DNA of 64,000 nt from Croceicoccus estronivorus. GTDB lineage: Bacteria > Pseudomonadota > Alphaproteobacteria > Sphingomonadales > Sphingomonadaceae. Of this stretch, positions 7,732-17,102 are shown piece after piece (position 1 is the first letter of the stretch; each line of letters begins with the position of its first letter). A program made the position numbers and the translations under genes. The DNA lies in NCBI RefSeq assembly GCF_001625325.1, contig NZ_JRQQ01000009.1, forward strand, positions 1 through 64,000, read 5' to 3'. The notes beneath the pieces are model-generated. The model saw only the letters and a program-made list of their open reading frames with translations. It searched no databases and had not been told where the DNA came from.

Positions 7732-9786
7732 ATGAGCGAAGTGCTGACGACGCGCGTGGCGGGCAATATCGGGATTGTGGAGATTGCTTCGCCGCCGGTG
7801 AATGCGCTGTCCACTGCCGTTCGCGCGGCGGTGATTGAGGGATTGCGTGTCCATAATGCGGACGATGCCGTGGCCGCGATTGTCATCCTGTGCGCCGGGC
7901 GAACCTTTTTTGCCGGGGCCGATATTGCCGAATTCGATCACCTGCCGATCAAACAGCCCGATTTCGACGCCCTGATGACAACAGCGGAATCATCGCCCAA
8001 GCCGGTTGTGGCGGCAATTCATGGCACGGCGCTGGGTGGCGGGTTTGAGCTGGCGCTGGCCTGTAATTATCGTGTTGCCGTCCCCTCCGCCAAGGTGGGA
8101 TTTCCGGAAGTGCATCTCGGTCTGTTGCCCGGTGCCGGGGGCACTCAGCGTTTGCCGCGTCTGATCGGGACGGGTGCTGCGCTCGACCTTATCTTGTCCG
8201 GCAAGCCGGTGCCCGCGGCCAAGGCGGCAGAAATGGGTGTGGTCGATCTGTTGGCGGAAGAGGGCAAGCTGGAAGAAACCGCGATTGCTTTCGCGCAGGA
8301 TGTAGCGGCCAAGGGCGCGCCGTGGCCGAAAGTCCGCGACAGGGCCGTTGCCGGCGGGCTCGACGAGATTGAGGCGATCAAGGCAAAGCACAAACGGCAA
8401 TTCAAGGGTTTCAAGGCGCCCGGGCATATCGTGCAGGCACTGGAAGCGGCAGTGACCTTGCCGTTCGAAGAGGGCCTGCGCCGCGAACAGGAACTGTTCG
8501 GTGAACTGCTCATCTCACGCGAAAGCGCGGCCCAGCGGCATGTCTTCTTCGCCCAGCGGCTTACGGCCAAGGTCCCTGATATCGGGAAGGACGTTCCGAT
8601 TCTGCCGATCCGCAAGGTCGGCGTGATCGGCGCCGGGACAATGGGCGGCGGTATCACGATGAATTTCCTCCAGGCGGGAGTTCCGGTGACGCTGGTCGAA
8701 ATGAAGCAGGAAGCGCTCGACCGTGGGATCGCCACGATCCGCAAGAACTACGAACGCACGGCCGCCAAGGGCCGGATGACCATGGAACAGGTCGACAAGC
8801 TCATGAGCCTCATCGATCCGGTGCTTTCGCTCGATGCACTGGCCGATGTGGATCTGGTTGTCGAAGCGGTGTTCGAAGAAATCTCGATCAAGAAGGACAT
8901 TTTCGGGCAGCTCGACGGCATCTGCCGGGAAGGCGCGATTCTTGCCTCGAACACGTCCTTTCTCGATCTCGACGATATCGCATCTGCCACCAGTCGCCCG
9001 GAATGGGTTGTGGGAATGCATTTCTTCTCCCCCGCCAACGTGATGCCGCTGCTGGAGGTCGTGCGCGGTGCGAAGACCGGCAAGGAAGTGATCGCCACTG
9101 TTATGAAGCTGGCGGGCACGATCCGGAAGACGCCTGTGCTGGCGGGCGTCTGCCACGGCTTCATCGCCAATCGCATCATGGAACACCTGATCGTACAGTC
9201 TCAGCAAATGGTCCTTGAAGGCGTACCGCTGCGGACGATCGACAAGGTGATGAATGATTATGGCTTCGCTATGGGGCCGATCGCCATGCTCGATCTGATC
9301 GGGCTCGACGTGCTCGTGCATGGTGCGTCCGGACGCACATTGATGGGGGATTTCGTTGCCGCCGGGCGCCGTGGCCAAAAGACCGGCAAGGGCTTTTACG
9401 ACTATGATGCCGATCGCAAGGCCACCCTCTCGGACGAAGCGGCGAAAATCATTGGCGACTTCGCAACCTATACCGGAATCGCCCCGGACCCGGGCCAGAG
9501 CGAAGAAAATATTCGCCAGCGGTTGCTTTATCCGGTGGTGAACGAGGGTGCGAAATGCCTCGAAGAAGGCATTGCCCTACGCGCGTCGGACATCGATGTC
9601 GCTGCAATCCTAGGGTACAACTGGCCTGTCTTTACTGGCGGCCCGATGTTCTGGGGCGATACGATAGGCGCTGCCACGCTGCTGCAAGGCCTGAAAGACC
9701 TGGAAGGCCGTTATGGTTCGGCATTCACGCCTGCCGCTCTGGTGCAAAAGCTGGCGACGGAGGGAGGGCGTTTCGTCAATCGCTGA
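7732..9786 (+). CDS. Bifunctional enoyl-CoA hydratase / 3-hydroxyacyl-CoA dehydrogenase
   Basis: A fused beta-oxidation enzyme of about 684 residues that hydrates enoyl-CoA and oxidises the 3-hydroxyacyl-CoA with NAD+. Residues 1-190 are a crotonase domain with both catalytic glutamates present (GGGFELALACNYR and GFPEVHLGLLPGAGG). A Rossmann domain begins near residue 300 with VGVIGAGTMGGGI, followed by two 3HCDH C-terminal domains. The size and layout fit FadJ/peroxisomal type rather than FadB. Three consecutive ATGs occur; ATG 7732 follows GGAAGGG at a good distance. No thiolase or acyl-CoA dehydrogenase gene is adjacent, so the substrate range is unknown. Confidence 0.93.
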   Translation: MSEVLTTRVAGNIGIVEIASPPVNALSTAVRAAVIEGLRVHNADDAVAAIVILCAGRTFFAGADIAEFDHLPIKQPDFDALMTTAESSPKPVVAAIHGTALGGGFELALACNYRVAVPSAKVGFPEVHLGLLPGAGGTQRLPRLIGTGAALDLILSGKPVPAAKAAEMGVVDLLAEEGKLEETAIAFAQDVAAKGAPWPKVRDRAVAGGLDEIEAIKAKHKRQFKGFKAPGHIVQALEAAVTLPFEEGLRREQELFGELLISRESAAQRHVFFAQRLTAKVPDIGKDVPILPIRKVGVIGAGTMGGGITMNFLQAGVPVTLVEMKQEALDRGIATIRKNYERTAAKGRMTMEQVDKLMSLIDPVLSLDALADVDLVVEAVFEEISIKKDIFGQLDGICREGAILASNTSFLDLDDIASATSRPEWVVGMHFFSPANVMPLLEVVRGAKTGKEVIATVMKLAGTIRKTPVLAGVCHGFIANRIMEHLIVQSQQMVLEGVPLRTIDKVMNDYGFAMGPIAMLDLIGLDVLVHGASGRTLMGDFVAAGRRGQKTGKGFYDYDADRKATLSDEAAKIIGDFATYTGIAPDPGQSEENIRQRLLYPVVNEGAKCLEEGIALRASDIDVAAILGYNWPVFTGGPMFWGDTIGAATLLQGLKDLEGRYGSAFTPAALVQKLATEGGRFVNR

Positions 9787-9823
9787 TCGGCGACACCCCG
9801 GTTCATCGCAGTTTCAAGCCTGA

Positions 9824-9849
9824 TCGCCGCAGGACTATCCCTGCGGCGA
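9824..9849 (+). terminator. Hairpin after the fadJ-type gene, probable terminator
   Basis: A perfect 10-bp stem (TCGCCGCAGG with CCTGCGGCGA) and a six-base loop lie 38 bases after the stop. No U-run follows, only CAGAAAACGC, so intrinsic termination would be weak or of the non-canonical kind. Confidence 0.5.
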
Positions 9850-9877
9850 CAGAAAACGCTTGCCAAACCCCCTTCAT

Positions 9878-9895
9878 GTAACGTTATATCATTCC
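9878..9895. promoter_or_regulatory. Zur-like palindrome at the znuD start
   Basis: The 18 bases GTAACGTTATATCATTCC form an imperfect inverted repeat: 12 of 18 positions are identical to the reverse complement. The core GTTATATCAT differs by one base from GTTATAACAT, the core of Zur operators as I recall them from alphaproteobacteria. The box directly abuts the ATG of a ZnuD-like receptor, where zinc-dependent repression is expected. Its position leaves no room for a Shine-Dalgarno, so the transcript may be leaderless or the start may be elsewhere. Confidence 0.5.
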
Positions 9896-12028
9896 ATGAT
9901 TCACGCCAAGCCGCATCGAGGGGTTCGCGGCCTTACCCTCTCTTCCGCCTGCCTTGCCATTCTTGCCGTTCCGCTTCCCGCGCTTGCGCAGGAGGCCTCC
10001 GACGGGAAATATCATGACAAGGCTTCTGACGAGATCATTGTGACGGCGGCGCTTCCGTCCCGCCGGGAAGACATGCTGTCCAGTGTCGCGGTGGTGCAGG
10101 GGCCGGAATTGACTCAGGCCCTGCGCGCCTCAATCGGGGAAACTCTGGACCGGACACCGGGTGTTTCGGCCACATCGTTCGGCCCCACCGCTTCGCGCCC
10201 GGTGTTGCGCGGCTTGCAGGGGGAGCGGGTGCGTCTGTTGACCGATGGGATCGGGTCGATCGACGTCTCCAATACGTCAGCCGATCACGCAGCCGCCGTG
10301 AACCCCCTGCTGGCCGAACGGATCGAGGTGCTGCGCGGGCCGCAGTCGCTTCTCTACGGATCGTCTGCAATCGGCGGGGTGGTCAATGTAATCGACAGCC
10401 GTATTCCCGTGGCGGTGCCGGACGAGCCGATTCATATCGGAGGCTTGGCCTCCTATGGCTCGGCCGCCAATGAGCGCTCGGTTGCCGGCACGGTCGATGT
10501 GCCGATCGGTGGGAACTGGGTCGCTCATGCCGATGGCAGCTATCTCAAGAGCGATAATATGCGCATCGGCGGCCATGCGCTGACGCCCGCGCTTCGCCAA
10601 CAGGCGTTGGACTCTGCCGGGTTGCCGCCGGACTCTGATGAAGCGGAGCCTATCGATTTCGCAGCAAACGCCGCAGTGAAGGGCAAGCTGCCCAACTCCG
10701 CCAGCGAGACGTGGGCGGCCGGTGCCGGTCTTGCCTACATTGGCGATCAGGGCAATTTCGGCGTTTCCTATAGCCACTATGACAGCCTCTATGGAATACC
10801 GGTCCGCTTCGCGACGGAACCGGGGCAGGAGCAGGAAGCGCCGCGGCTCGACCTCGTCCAGAACCGCTTCGATGCGCGGGCCGAACTGGAGACGGGCGGA
10901 AACATACTCGACAAGATCAGCTTCCGTGGGGGGTATGCGAAATATCGCCACTATGAGCTGGAGGAAGACGGCGGCATCGGGACAGCATTCTACAACCGCG
11001 GGTTCGAAGGGCGTCTCGAGCTGACTCAGGCCGCGCATGGCGCGTGGCATGGCGTAACGGGGGCGCAGTATTCCCAGCGGCGGTTCAACGTCGTGGGCGA
11101 CGAAGCCTTCCTGCCGCGCAATCAGAGCGACGAGCTTGGATTGTTCACCTTCCAGCAGCTCGATTACGGCGCGCTCAAGCTGGAAGGCGGGTTGCGTTAC
11201 GAACGGAGTGTTCACGAAGGGAAACCCACTGCCGATCAGCCGCAGTTCTTTGCCGGAAAGCGCAGCTTCGACACTTTGTCGGGGTCATTGGGCGGCAGCT
11301 ACGCTTTTGCTCAGGGGTGGCGGTTCGGGCTCAATCTATCGCGTACGTCACGTGCCCCTGCCGCTGAAGAACTGTTCGCCAATGGCCCCCATGCGGGAAC
11401 CGAGGCCTACGAGATCGGTGATCCGGGCCTTTCCCCCGAACGCTCCTGGGGCGTGGAAGCGATCCTGCGTGGCAGTGGCGAGGGATACAGCTTCGAGGCA
11501 TCGGCCTACCACAGCTGGTTTACAGGCTTCATCTATCAGACCCGCAATGGCGAATACGAGGATGGGCTCCCGGTCTACGAAACCAATCAGAGCGATGCCC
11601 GCTATTATGGATTCGAAGTGCAGGGCAGCCTGACGCTCGCCCATTTCGGTGAAACCACGCTGGTGGTCGACGCGCTGGCCGATTACGTACACGCCACGAT
11701 CAAGAGCGAGGGCCCCGCCCCACGCATTCCTCCCTTGCGTATGCTCGGCGGGCTGGCCCTGAAGGCGAAAAGTATCGACGGCCGTCTGGAAGTCGAACGG
11801 GTCACGGGACAGGATCGCGTGGCACAGTTCGAAACATCCACTCCCGGCTTTACCTTGGTCAATGCGGAGCTGAATTGGCGGCCATGGGGTGATGAGCGCC
11901 CGCTAAGCTTCGCGCTTTCGGCCAATAATATCTTCGACGTGGTGGCGCGCCGCCATGCCTCGTTCCTGAAGGACTACGCCCCGCTTACCGGGCGCGATAT
12001 CCGGATTACCGCGCGAGTGAGCCTCTAA
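9896..12028 (+). CDS. znuD: TonB-dependent outer-membrane receptor, ZnuD-like (zinc uptake)
   Basis: An outer-membrane TonB-dependent receptor of about 710 residues. A signal peptide (LTLSSACLAILAVPLPALA) is followed by the TonB box DEIIVTA and a plug domain. The plug segment RPVLRGLQGERVRLLTDGIG, then SADHAAAVNPLLAERIEVLRG, is the pattern I associate with ZnuD-type zinc receptors. Barrel motifs SHYDSLYGIPVRF and VVGDEAFLPRNQSDELGLF support this, and the C terminus ends in a beta signal (RITARVSL). A Zur-like palindrome touches the start codon. ATG 9896 is chosen because it gives a proper signal peptide; TTG 9860 adds twelve residues. Zinc specificity is inferred; cobalt or another metal is possible. 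Confidence 0.82.
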   Translation: MIHAKPHRGVRGLTLSSACLAILAVPLPALAQEASDGKYHDKASDEIIVTAALPSRREDMLSSVAVVQGPELTQALRASIGETLDRTPGVSATSFGPTASRPVLRGLQGERVRLLTDGIGSIDVSNTSADHAAAVNPLLAERIEVLRGPQSLLYGSSAIGGVVNVIDSRIPVAVPDEPIHIGGLASYGSAANERSVAGTVDVPIGGNWVAHADGSYLKSDNMRIGGHALTPALRQQALDSAGLPPDSDEAEPIDFAANAAVKGKLPNSASETWAAGAGLAYIGDQGNFGVSYSHYDSLYGIPVRFATEPGQEQEAPRLDLVQNRFDARAELETGGNILDKISFRGGYAKYRHYELEEDGGIGTAFYNRGFEGRLELTQAAHGAWHGVTGAQYSQRRFNVVGDEAFLPRNQSDELGLFTFQQLDYGALKLEGGLRYERSVHEGKPTADQPQFFAGKRSFDTLSGSLGGSYAFAQGWRFGLNLSRTSRAPAAEELFANGPHAGTEAYEIGDPGLSPERSWGVEAILRGSGEGYSFEASAYHSWFTGFIYQTRNGEYEDGLPVYETNQSDARYYGFEVQGSLTLAHFGETTLVVDALADYVHATIKSEGPAPRIPPLRMLGGLALKAKSIDGRLEVERVTGQDRVAQFETSTPGFTLVNAELNWRPWGDERPLSFALSANNIFDVVARRHASFLKDYAPLTGRDIRITARVSL

Positions 12029-12047
12029 TCACAGGATGCAAATGCGG

Positions 12048-12076
12048 CGTGGAGGGATGCTGGGCGTCTCTCCACG
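12048..12076. terminator. 13-bp hairpin between convergent znuD and dcd
   Basis: Bases 12048-12060 pair with 12064-12076 without a mismatch (two G-T pairs on one strand) around a three-base loop. It lies 20 bases after the znuD stop and 35 from the dcd stop. No T-run follows on either strand, so it is a non-canonical terminator or a transcript-stabilising hairpin. Confidence 0.55.
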
Positions 12077-12111
12077 TCGTTGGCGCAAAACATGTCGCAT
12101 GTTCCGGCACG

Positions 12112-12666
12112 TCAAAGCTTGGGCAGAGTCACTCCGCGCTGGCCCATGTATTTGCCGGACCGTTCGGCATAGCTGGTCTCGCAAGGCTCGTTGCCTTTGA
12201 GGAACAGGAACTGGCATGCACCTTCGTTGGCGTAGATCTTGGCAGGCAATGGCGTCGTATTGGAAAATTCCAGTGTGACGTGGCCTTCCCATTCCGGTTC
12301 CAGCGGTGTGACGTTCACGATGATCCCACACCGCGCATACGTCGATTTGCCCAGGCAGATCACCAGCACGTCGCGCGGAATGCGGAAATATTCCACGGTG
12401 CGTGCGAGAACGAAACTGTTGGGCGGAATAACGCAGACGTCGGTCTTGCGATCGACGAAGCTGTTGGACGAAAAGTCCTTGGGATCGACCAGCGCATTGT
12501 CGACATTGGTGAAGATCTTGAACTCGTCCGCAACGCGCGCGTCGTAACCGTAGGACGACAGGCCGTAACTGATACAGCCTTCCCGTTTCTGCCCTTCCAC
12601 GAAAGGCTCGATCATTCCACTGTGCCGGACTTCGTTCCGGATCCATCTGTCGCTGAGAATCGCCAT
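12112..12666 (-). CDS. dcd: dCTP deaminase
   Basis: Deaminates dCTP to dUTP, supplying the precursor for dTMP. The 184-residue length and motifs fit the monofunctional Dcd family: [10 protein letters not shown] at the start, [35 protein letters not shown] and [19 protein letters not shown], which includes the catalytic glutamate region. ATG 12666 is the conserved start; the open frame continues upstream but without family sequence. The epimerase gene ends 47 bases upstream on the same strand, so the two may share a transcript, although their functions are unrelated. Confidence 0.95.
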   Translation of the reverse strand: MAILSDRWIRNEVRHSGMIEPFVEGQKREGCISYGLSSYGYDARVADEFKIFTNVDNALVDPKDFSSNSFVDRKTDVCVIPPNSFVLARTVEYFRIPRDVLVICLGKSTYARCGIIVNVTPLEPEWEGHVTLEFSNTTPLPAKIYANEGACQFLFLKGNEPCETSYAERSGKYMGQRGVTLPKL

Positions 12667-12712
12667 ATGCCTGTGATTCACCACTGACGCGCGCGGGGCA
12701 AGGCGGACTGGA

Positions 12713-13711
12713 TCAAAGCCGGTGATATTCGCGGTACCAATCCACAAATTTCGGCACGCCCTGCTCGATGGAAGTGGTGGGCTCGTAACCGAGATCGCGC
12801 TGGATCGCCGCGATGTCGGCATATGTCTTGTGCACGTCGCCCGGCTGCATGGGCAACATTTCGAGCTGCGCCTTTGCGCCGCACGCCTCCTCCAGCAATC
12901 CGATGACTTTCATCAGCGGTTCGGAGCGATGATTGCCGATGTTGTAAAGAGCGTGGGGCTTCACGCTGCCGCCCGCTTTCTCCTGCCCGTCGTCGGCGGG
13001 CGGGTGATCGAGGCAGGCGATCACACCGGCGATGATGTCGTCGATGTAAGTGAAGTCGCGATACATATCGCCGTGGTTGAACACGGGGATCGGCTTCCCC
13101 GCGAGGATGTTGGCCGTGAACTTCCACATCATCATGTCCGGCCGCCCCCATGGCCCGTAGACGGTGAAGAAGCGTAGCCCGGTCAATGGGATGCGATAGA
13201 GATGGGCGTAGGTCTCGCTCATCAGCTCATCCGCTTTCTTGGTTGCGGCATACAGCGAAACGGGATGGTCCGCGCGATCTTCGACTGCGAACGGCAGCTT
13301 TGCGTTGCCGCCATAGACGGAACTGGAACTGGCATAGACCATGTGTTCCACCTCGCGATGGCGGGCAATTTCCATCAGGTTGACATGGCCGACGAGGTTG
13401 GAATGGACGTAGGCGTGGGGGTTTTCGATCGAATAGCGCACACCTGCCTGTGCCCCGAGATGGACGATCCTGTCGAAATCGAGCCCTTCCAATGCATGCC
13501 GGAGCGCCGCCATGTCTGCAAAGTCGAGCGGGAGGGAAGCGAACCGGTTGCCACCCGATTTCACCAACCGGTCACAGCGGGCCCGCTTCAGGGCAACATC
13601 GTAATAGGGATCGAGGCAGTCGATGCCGATCACCCGATCGCCGCGTGCAAGCAATGCCTCGCACAAGGCGGCGCCGATGAACCCGGCCGCTCCGGTTACG
13701 AGTACGCGCAT
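12713..13711 (-). CDS. NAD-dependent epimerase, UDP-glucuronate 4-epimerase-like
   Basis: A 332-residue short-chain dehydrogenase/reductase of the extended type. The NAD+ site [15 protein letters not shown] lies at the N terminus, and the active site is SSSSVYGGN with [10 protein letters not shown] (Tyr-x3-Lys). Sequences such as [17 protein letters not shown] and [16 protein letters not shown] are typical of UDP-glucuronate/galacturonate 4-epimerases used for surface polysaccharides. Substrate preference is inferred from these motifs. ATG 13711 has GGAG nine bases upstream and gives the canonical [13 protein letters not shown] start. Divergent from cheA, with about 150 bases between them. 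No polysaccharide cluster is adjacent. Confidence 0.88.
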   Translation of the reverse strand: MRVLVTGAAGFIGAALCEALLARGDRVIGIDCLDPYYDVALKRARCDRLVKSGGNRFASLPLDFADMAALRHALEGLDFDRIVHLGAQAGVRYSIENPHAYVHSNLVGHVNLMEIARHREVEHMVYASSSSVYGGNAKLPFAVEDRADHPVSLYAATKKADELMSETYAHLYRIPLTGLRFFTVYGPWGRPDMMMWKFTANILAGKPIPVFNHGDMYRDFTYIDDIIAGVIACLDHPPADDGQEKAGGSVKPHALYNIGNHRSEPLMKVIGLLEEACGAKAQLEMLPMQPGDVHKTYADIAAIQRDLGYEPTTSIEQGVPKFVDWYREYHRL

Positions 13712-13865
13712 GCCAATTTCTCCACTGCCCTGCCGGGTAGCGGGCTTATAGGCGGCCAACCCGAAAAAGCCATTCCCGCTGAGTGGCACCGGCGAACAGC
13801 CATGAGGCGTAACGGTCGATTAACCATCAGGGAGGGATAAGGCCCCCGATAAGGGGACCGGCCGG

Positions 13866-16232
13866 ATGGAAGACCTGCTCGCCGAATTCGTGGCCGAGAC
13901 ACGGGAAATGCTGGACGCGCTTGCCGGTGAGATTGTCGCCTGGGAAGCCGATCCGGCCGATCGCGCGCGGCTGGATGCCATATTCCGCTTCGTCCATACG
14001 GTGAAAGGCAATTGCGGTTTCTTTGACTTTCCCCGGCTCGCGGCTCTGAGCCACGCTGCGGAAGATGCCTTGTCCGATGTTCGCGCCGGACGACGGGAAG
14101 CGGAGCCGGAACTGGTCAGCGCAGTGCTGGCGATTCTCGATCGCATTGGAGAGATTGCCATTGCTGCCGAAGCGGGTGAGGAATTGCCCGAGAGCGGAGA
14201 TGAAGCGCTGATCGCGGCGCTGGCGCCGGATGCGACCGATGCACGGGAAAGGCGTCGTGAACCTGTGGCCGCAGTGGGTGGGATTGGCGGAGGCCGTCCT
14301 CGCCAGGCGGCTAATGGGACACGCACGATCCGCCTGTCAGTGGATCTGCTCGACCGTGTGATGGGCGGTGTGTCCGACATGGCCGTAGTCCGCAACCTTC
14401 TGGCGCGTCGTCTGCAGGAAACAGGAGACGCGGATCTCGAAGCGCAGTTCCGCCGCCTGTCGGCCTTGCTGGACGATGTGCGCGATGCCATTGCCCGGAC
14501 GCGTATGCAGCGCATCGATACACTGTTTTCGGCCTTTCCCCGTCTGGTGCGGGATCTGTCGGCGGAGCTGGGCAAGCAGGTCGCGGTCGAAATCGAAAAT
14601 GGCGCGGTGGAGATCGACCGCGAAATGATTGATCTGATCCGCGATCCGCTGGTCCATATTATCCGGAATGCGGTCGACCACGGGATCGAAAGCCCTGCGG
14701 AACGGCTGGCCGCAGGAAAGCCGGAGACGGGCATTCTGACTATTTCGGCACGTCAGACGGGCAATGTCATCCGTATCGCAATTGCCGACGATGGGCGGGG
14801 GATCGATGCGGACAAACTCACGCAGAAAGCTGTCGCGGCTGGTTTCATTGACGCTGAGGAAGTGGAAACCCTCTCACGCCAACAGCGTTTCGGCCTGATT
14901 TGCGAGCCGGGCCTGTCGACACGGGACAAGGCGACCGGGGTTTCCGGCCGTGGCGTCGGGATGGATGTCGTGCGGGCCAATATCGAACAGTTCGGTGGTT
15001 CGCTATTCATATTCAGCACGCCCGGCTCGGGAACGCATTTCGTTATCGACGTTCCGCTCACGCTCAGCATCGTTCCATCGCTTACTGTCGGTATCGCCGG
15101 GCAGACTTTTGCGATCACGCGTTCTTACGTGGAAGAAATCGTACGTGTGGATCAGGATGGTGTAGAACTGGCCGACCTGGGTGGGAAAAGCCATGTCACT
15201 GTGCGCAACCGGCGCGTGCCGTGCTTTTCCCTGCGCAAGGTCATGGGCCTCGATGAACGCGCAATAGGGCCGGGCCAGCTTCTGGTCGTGATGGCTCTGG
15301 TGGGGGGTGATCGCCTCGCACTCGCCGTCGACGATGTGTTGGATCATGTCGAACTGGTCGTCAAACCGATGGCGCCGCAAGTGATGGCCACCGGGCTGTA
15401 TGCAGGGATGGCGCAGAGGGATGACGGCAGTCCGGTGCTGATGCTGGACGCGGCCGGCATCGCTCGCGCCGTCGGGGTGCTGAGCGGGATAGCAGACCGG
15501 ACATCGGGCAACTGGCCGACTGTTGCTGCGGAACCGGAGCGGCCGCGTGCGCAAGTGCTCCTGTTCATTGGGCTCGATGGCCGCCGCCGTGCCGTGCCGA
15601 TAGGTATCGTGCGGCGGGTGGAGGACGTGGCCGCCTCCGCCGCGCGGCTGGCAGATGGCATGGCCCAGATTGCAATAGAGGAAACGCTCTATCCGTTAGC
15701 TGGTGTGGACGACGCGGAGCTGCGGGATGATCGCATTTGCCTGTTTCTGCTCCACGATGGGCAGTCCGAACTGGCTTATGCTTTCCATCGGATGCTCGAC
15801 ATCGTCTCGGTCGACGAAAGCATTCTCGGAGCGGATGGGGCAGGGAGCATTCCCGGTGTCGCCCTGATCGAAGGGCAGCCGACCGAGCTGCTCGATTGCC
15901 ATGGCCTGTTTGCGGCGCATGGCCATGCCGCAGCTTCGGAAAATCCGCCGGTCTGCCGCCTGCCGGCAAATGACCGCTGGTTTCAGGATTTCCTTCGCCC
16001 GCTCGTCGAAGCTGCGGGTTATCGGGTGGTGAGCGATACGGACGAGGCAAAGGCGGATATCGCCATCGCCGCCTGCGAGGAGGCCAGGACAGAACTGGAA
16101 GGCACCCGTGCGATCTTGCTTCGTGCGACGCCGGAAGAAGCGCCGGGTTCGACAGATAATACGATCTACCGATATGATCGGGAAGCTCTCATGGCGGCGC
16201 TAAAGGCAGCTGGTGAAAGGCGGCGCGCATGA
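13866..16232 (+). CDS. cheA: Chemotaxis histidine kinase CheA, with two CheW-like domains and a degenerate receiver-like tail
   Basis: The kinase core of the chemotaxis complex, 788 residues. An HPt domain (1-105) has the phosphorylated His44 in RFVHTVKGNCGF. After a short linker of about 35 residues with no recognisable CheY-binding P2 domain, the dimerisation region (145-215) is followed by the ATPase domain, with the N box near residue 264 (HIIRNAVDHGIE), DDGRGID and GRGVGMDVV. A first CheW-like domain starts near 400 and a second near 560 (QVLLFIGLDGRRRAVPIG). The last 85 residues (NDRWFQDFLRPLVEAAGY, then ADIAIAACEE) look like a receiver domain without the phospho-acceptor aspartate. First gene of the che operon; its stop overlaps cheW. 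Confidence 0.93.
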   Translation: MEDLLAEFVAETREMLDALAGEIVAWEADPADRARLDAIFRFVHTVKGNCGFFDFPRLAALSHAAEDALSDVRAGRREAEPELVSAVLAILDRIGEIAIAAEAGEELPESGDEALIAALAPDATDARERRREPVAAVGGIGGGRPRQAANGTRTIRLSVDLLDRVMGGVSDMAVVRNLLARRLQETGDADLEAQFRRLSALLDDVRDAIARTRMQRIDTLFSAFPRLVRDLSAELGKQVAVEIENGAVEIDREMIDLIRDPLVHIIRNAVDHGIESPAERLAAGKPETGILTISARQTGNVIRIAIADDGRGIDADKLTQKAVAAGFIDAEEVETLSRQQRFGLICEPGLSTRDKATGVSGRGVGMDVVRANIEQFGGSLFIFSTPGSGTHFVIDVPLTLSIVPSLTVGIAGQTFAITRSYVEEIVRVDQDGVELADLGGKSHVTVRNRRVPCFSLRKVMGLDERAIGPGQLLVVMALVGGDRLALAVDDVLDHVELVVKPMAPQVMATGLYAGMAQRDDGSPVLMLDAAGIARAVGVLSGIADRTSGNWPTVAAEPERPRAQVLLFIGLDGRRRAVPIGIVRRVEDVAASAARLADGMAQIAIEETLYPLAGVDDAELRDDRICLFLLHDGQSELAYAFHRMLDIVSVDESILGADGAGSIPGVALIEGQPTELLDCHGLFAAHGHAAASENPPVCRLPANDRWFQDFLRPLVEAAGYRVVSDTDEAKADIAIAACEEARTELEGTRAILLRATPEEAPGSTDNTIYRYDREALMAALKAAGERRRA

Positions 16233-16675
16233 GCGACCTCCTGCTTGTCGTGACTATCGGTGGCCATCGGGCGGCCATCCGGGCGGTCGAAGTGGGATCG
16301 GTGATCGCGCTGGATACGATTGCGCCGGTTCCTCGTGCACCATCCCATATCGCGGGCCTTTCCGTCTTGCGCAGCCGGGCCCTGACCGTGATCGATTGCG
16401 CCTGTTCGCTTGAGCTTCCACCCGGACCGCAAAGCAGGAAGAGCGGCACTTGCACAGTGGCGGCCATCGAGCATGACGGCCATCTGTATGGCCTGCTGGT
16501 CGATACGATAGACGAAGTCGTGGAGGCGGTAAGCGTATCCGCAGATCCGCAGATCAGCCCGCAAGCGGGCTGGAAACGCGCCACTCTTGGTATCGCGGAC
16601 ACTGCGCTCGGCCCGCTGCTCTTGCTGGATATTGCGGCGCTCATTGCGGGACCGCCACAGGAGAAGGCAGCTTAA
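16229..16675 (+). CDS. cheW: Chemotaxis coupling protein CheW
   Basis: A 148-residue single CheW domain that links receptors to CheA at the inner membrane. The fold is seen in MSDLLLVVTIGGHRAAIRA, the SVLRSRALTVIDCACSL segment and DGHLYGLLVDTIDEVVEAV. It overlaps the cheA stop by four bases (ATGA), so translation is probably coupled, which helps keep CheA and CheW in ratio. It is about the family's normal length with no extra domains. Confidence 0.9.
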   Translation: MSDLLLVVTIGGHRAAIRAVEVGSVIALDTIAPVPRAPSHIAGLSVLRSRALTVIDCACSLELPPGPQSRKSGTCTVAAIEHDGHLYGLLVDTIDEVVEAVSVSADPQISPQAGWKRATLGIADTALGPLLLLDIAALIAGPPQEKAA

Positions 16676-16728
16676 GCGATTAGTTACCGTGCCCTGCCAT
16701 AGTGGAATACAACTATGGGGAAGTGCGG

Positions 16729-17094
16729 ATGAAGACGTGCCTTATCGTCGATGATTCGCGGGTGATCCGAAAGGTGTCGCGCAATATCATCGAATCTCTG
16801 GGCCTTGCCGCCGAAGAGGCGGGGGACGGGCGCGAAGCGCTTGAGCGTTGCGAAGAGGCGATGCCCGATGTGATCCTGCTGGATTGGAACATGCCGGTGA
16901 TGGATGGCATTGAATTCATTACCGAACTACGAGGAAGGCCTCAGGGCGACCAGCCAAAGGTCGTGTTCTGTACGACCGAAAACGATGTCGCGCACATTCG
17001 CGAGGCGATCGAGGCAGGCGCCAACGAATATGTAATGAAGCCGTTCGACCAGGAAACATTGCAGATGAAGCTCCAGCTTGTCGGCGTTGCCTGA
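16729..17094 (+). CDS. cheY: Chemotaxis response regulator CheY
   Basis: A 121-residue stand-alone receiver domain. The acidic pair is in LIVDDSRVIRK, the phospho-acceptor is Asp52 in VILLDWNMPVMDG, the conserved Thr is in VVFCTTEND and the Lys is in YVMKPFDQ. CheY~P binds the flagellar motor, although no flagellar genes lie in this window. ATG 16729 is preferred over ATG 16702 because the motif-bearing MKTCLIVDD is the normal start and GGGGAAG lies just upstream. Confidence 0.92.
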   Translation: MKTCLIVDDSRVIRKVSRNIIESLGLAAEEAGDGREALERCEEAMPDVILLDWNMPVMDGIEFITELRGRPQGDQPKVVFCTTENDVAHIREAIEAGANEYVMKPFDQETLQMKLQLVGVA

Positions 17095-17102
17095 AGGCGG
17101 CC

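Noticed and set aside
13845-13852. CCCGATAA upstream of cheA, similar to the -10 element of flagellar sigma-28 promoters
   Set aside because: It is only 14 bases before the start codon and has no -35 element at the proper distance.
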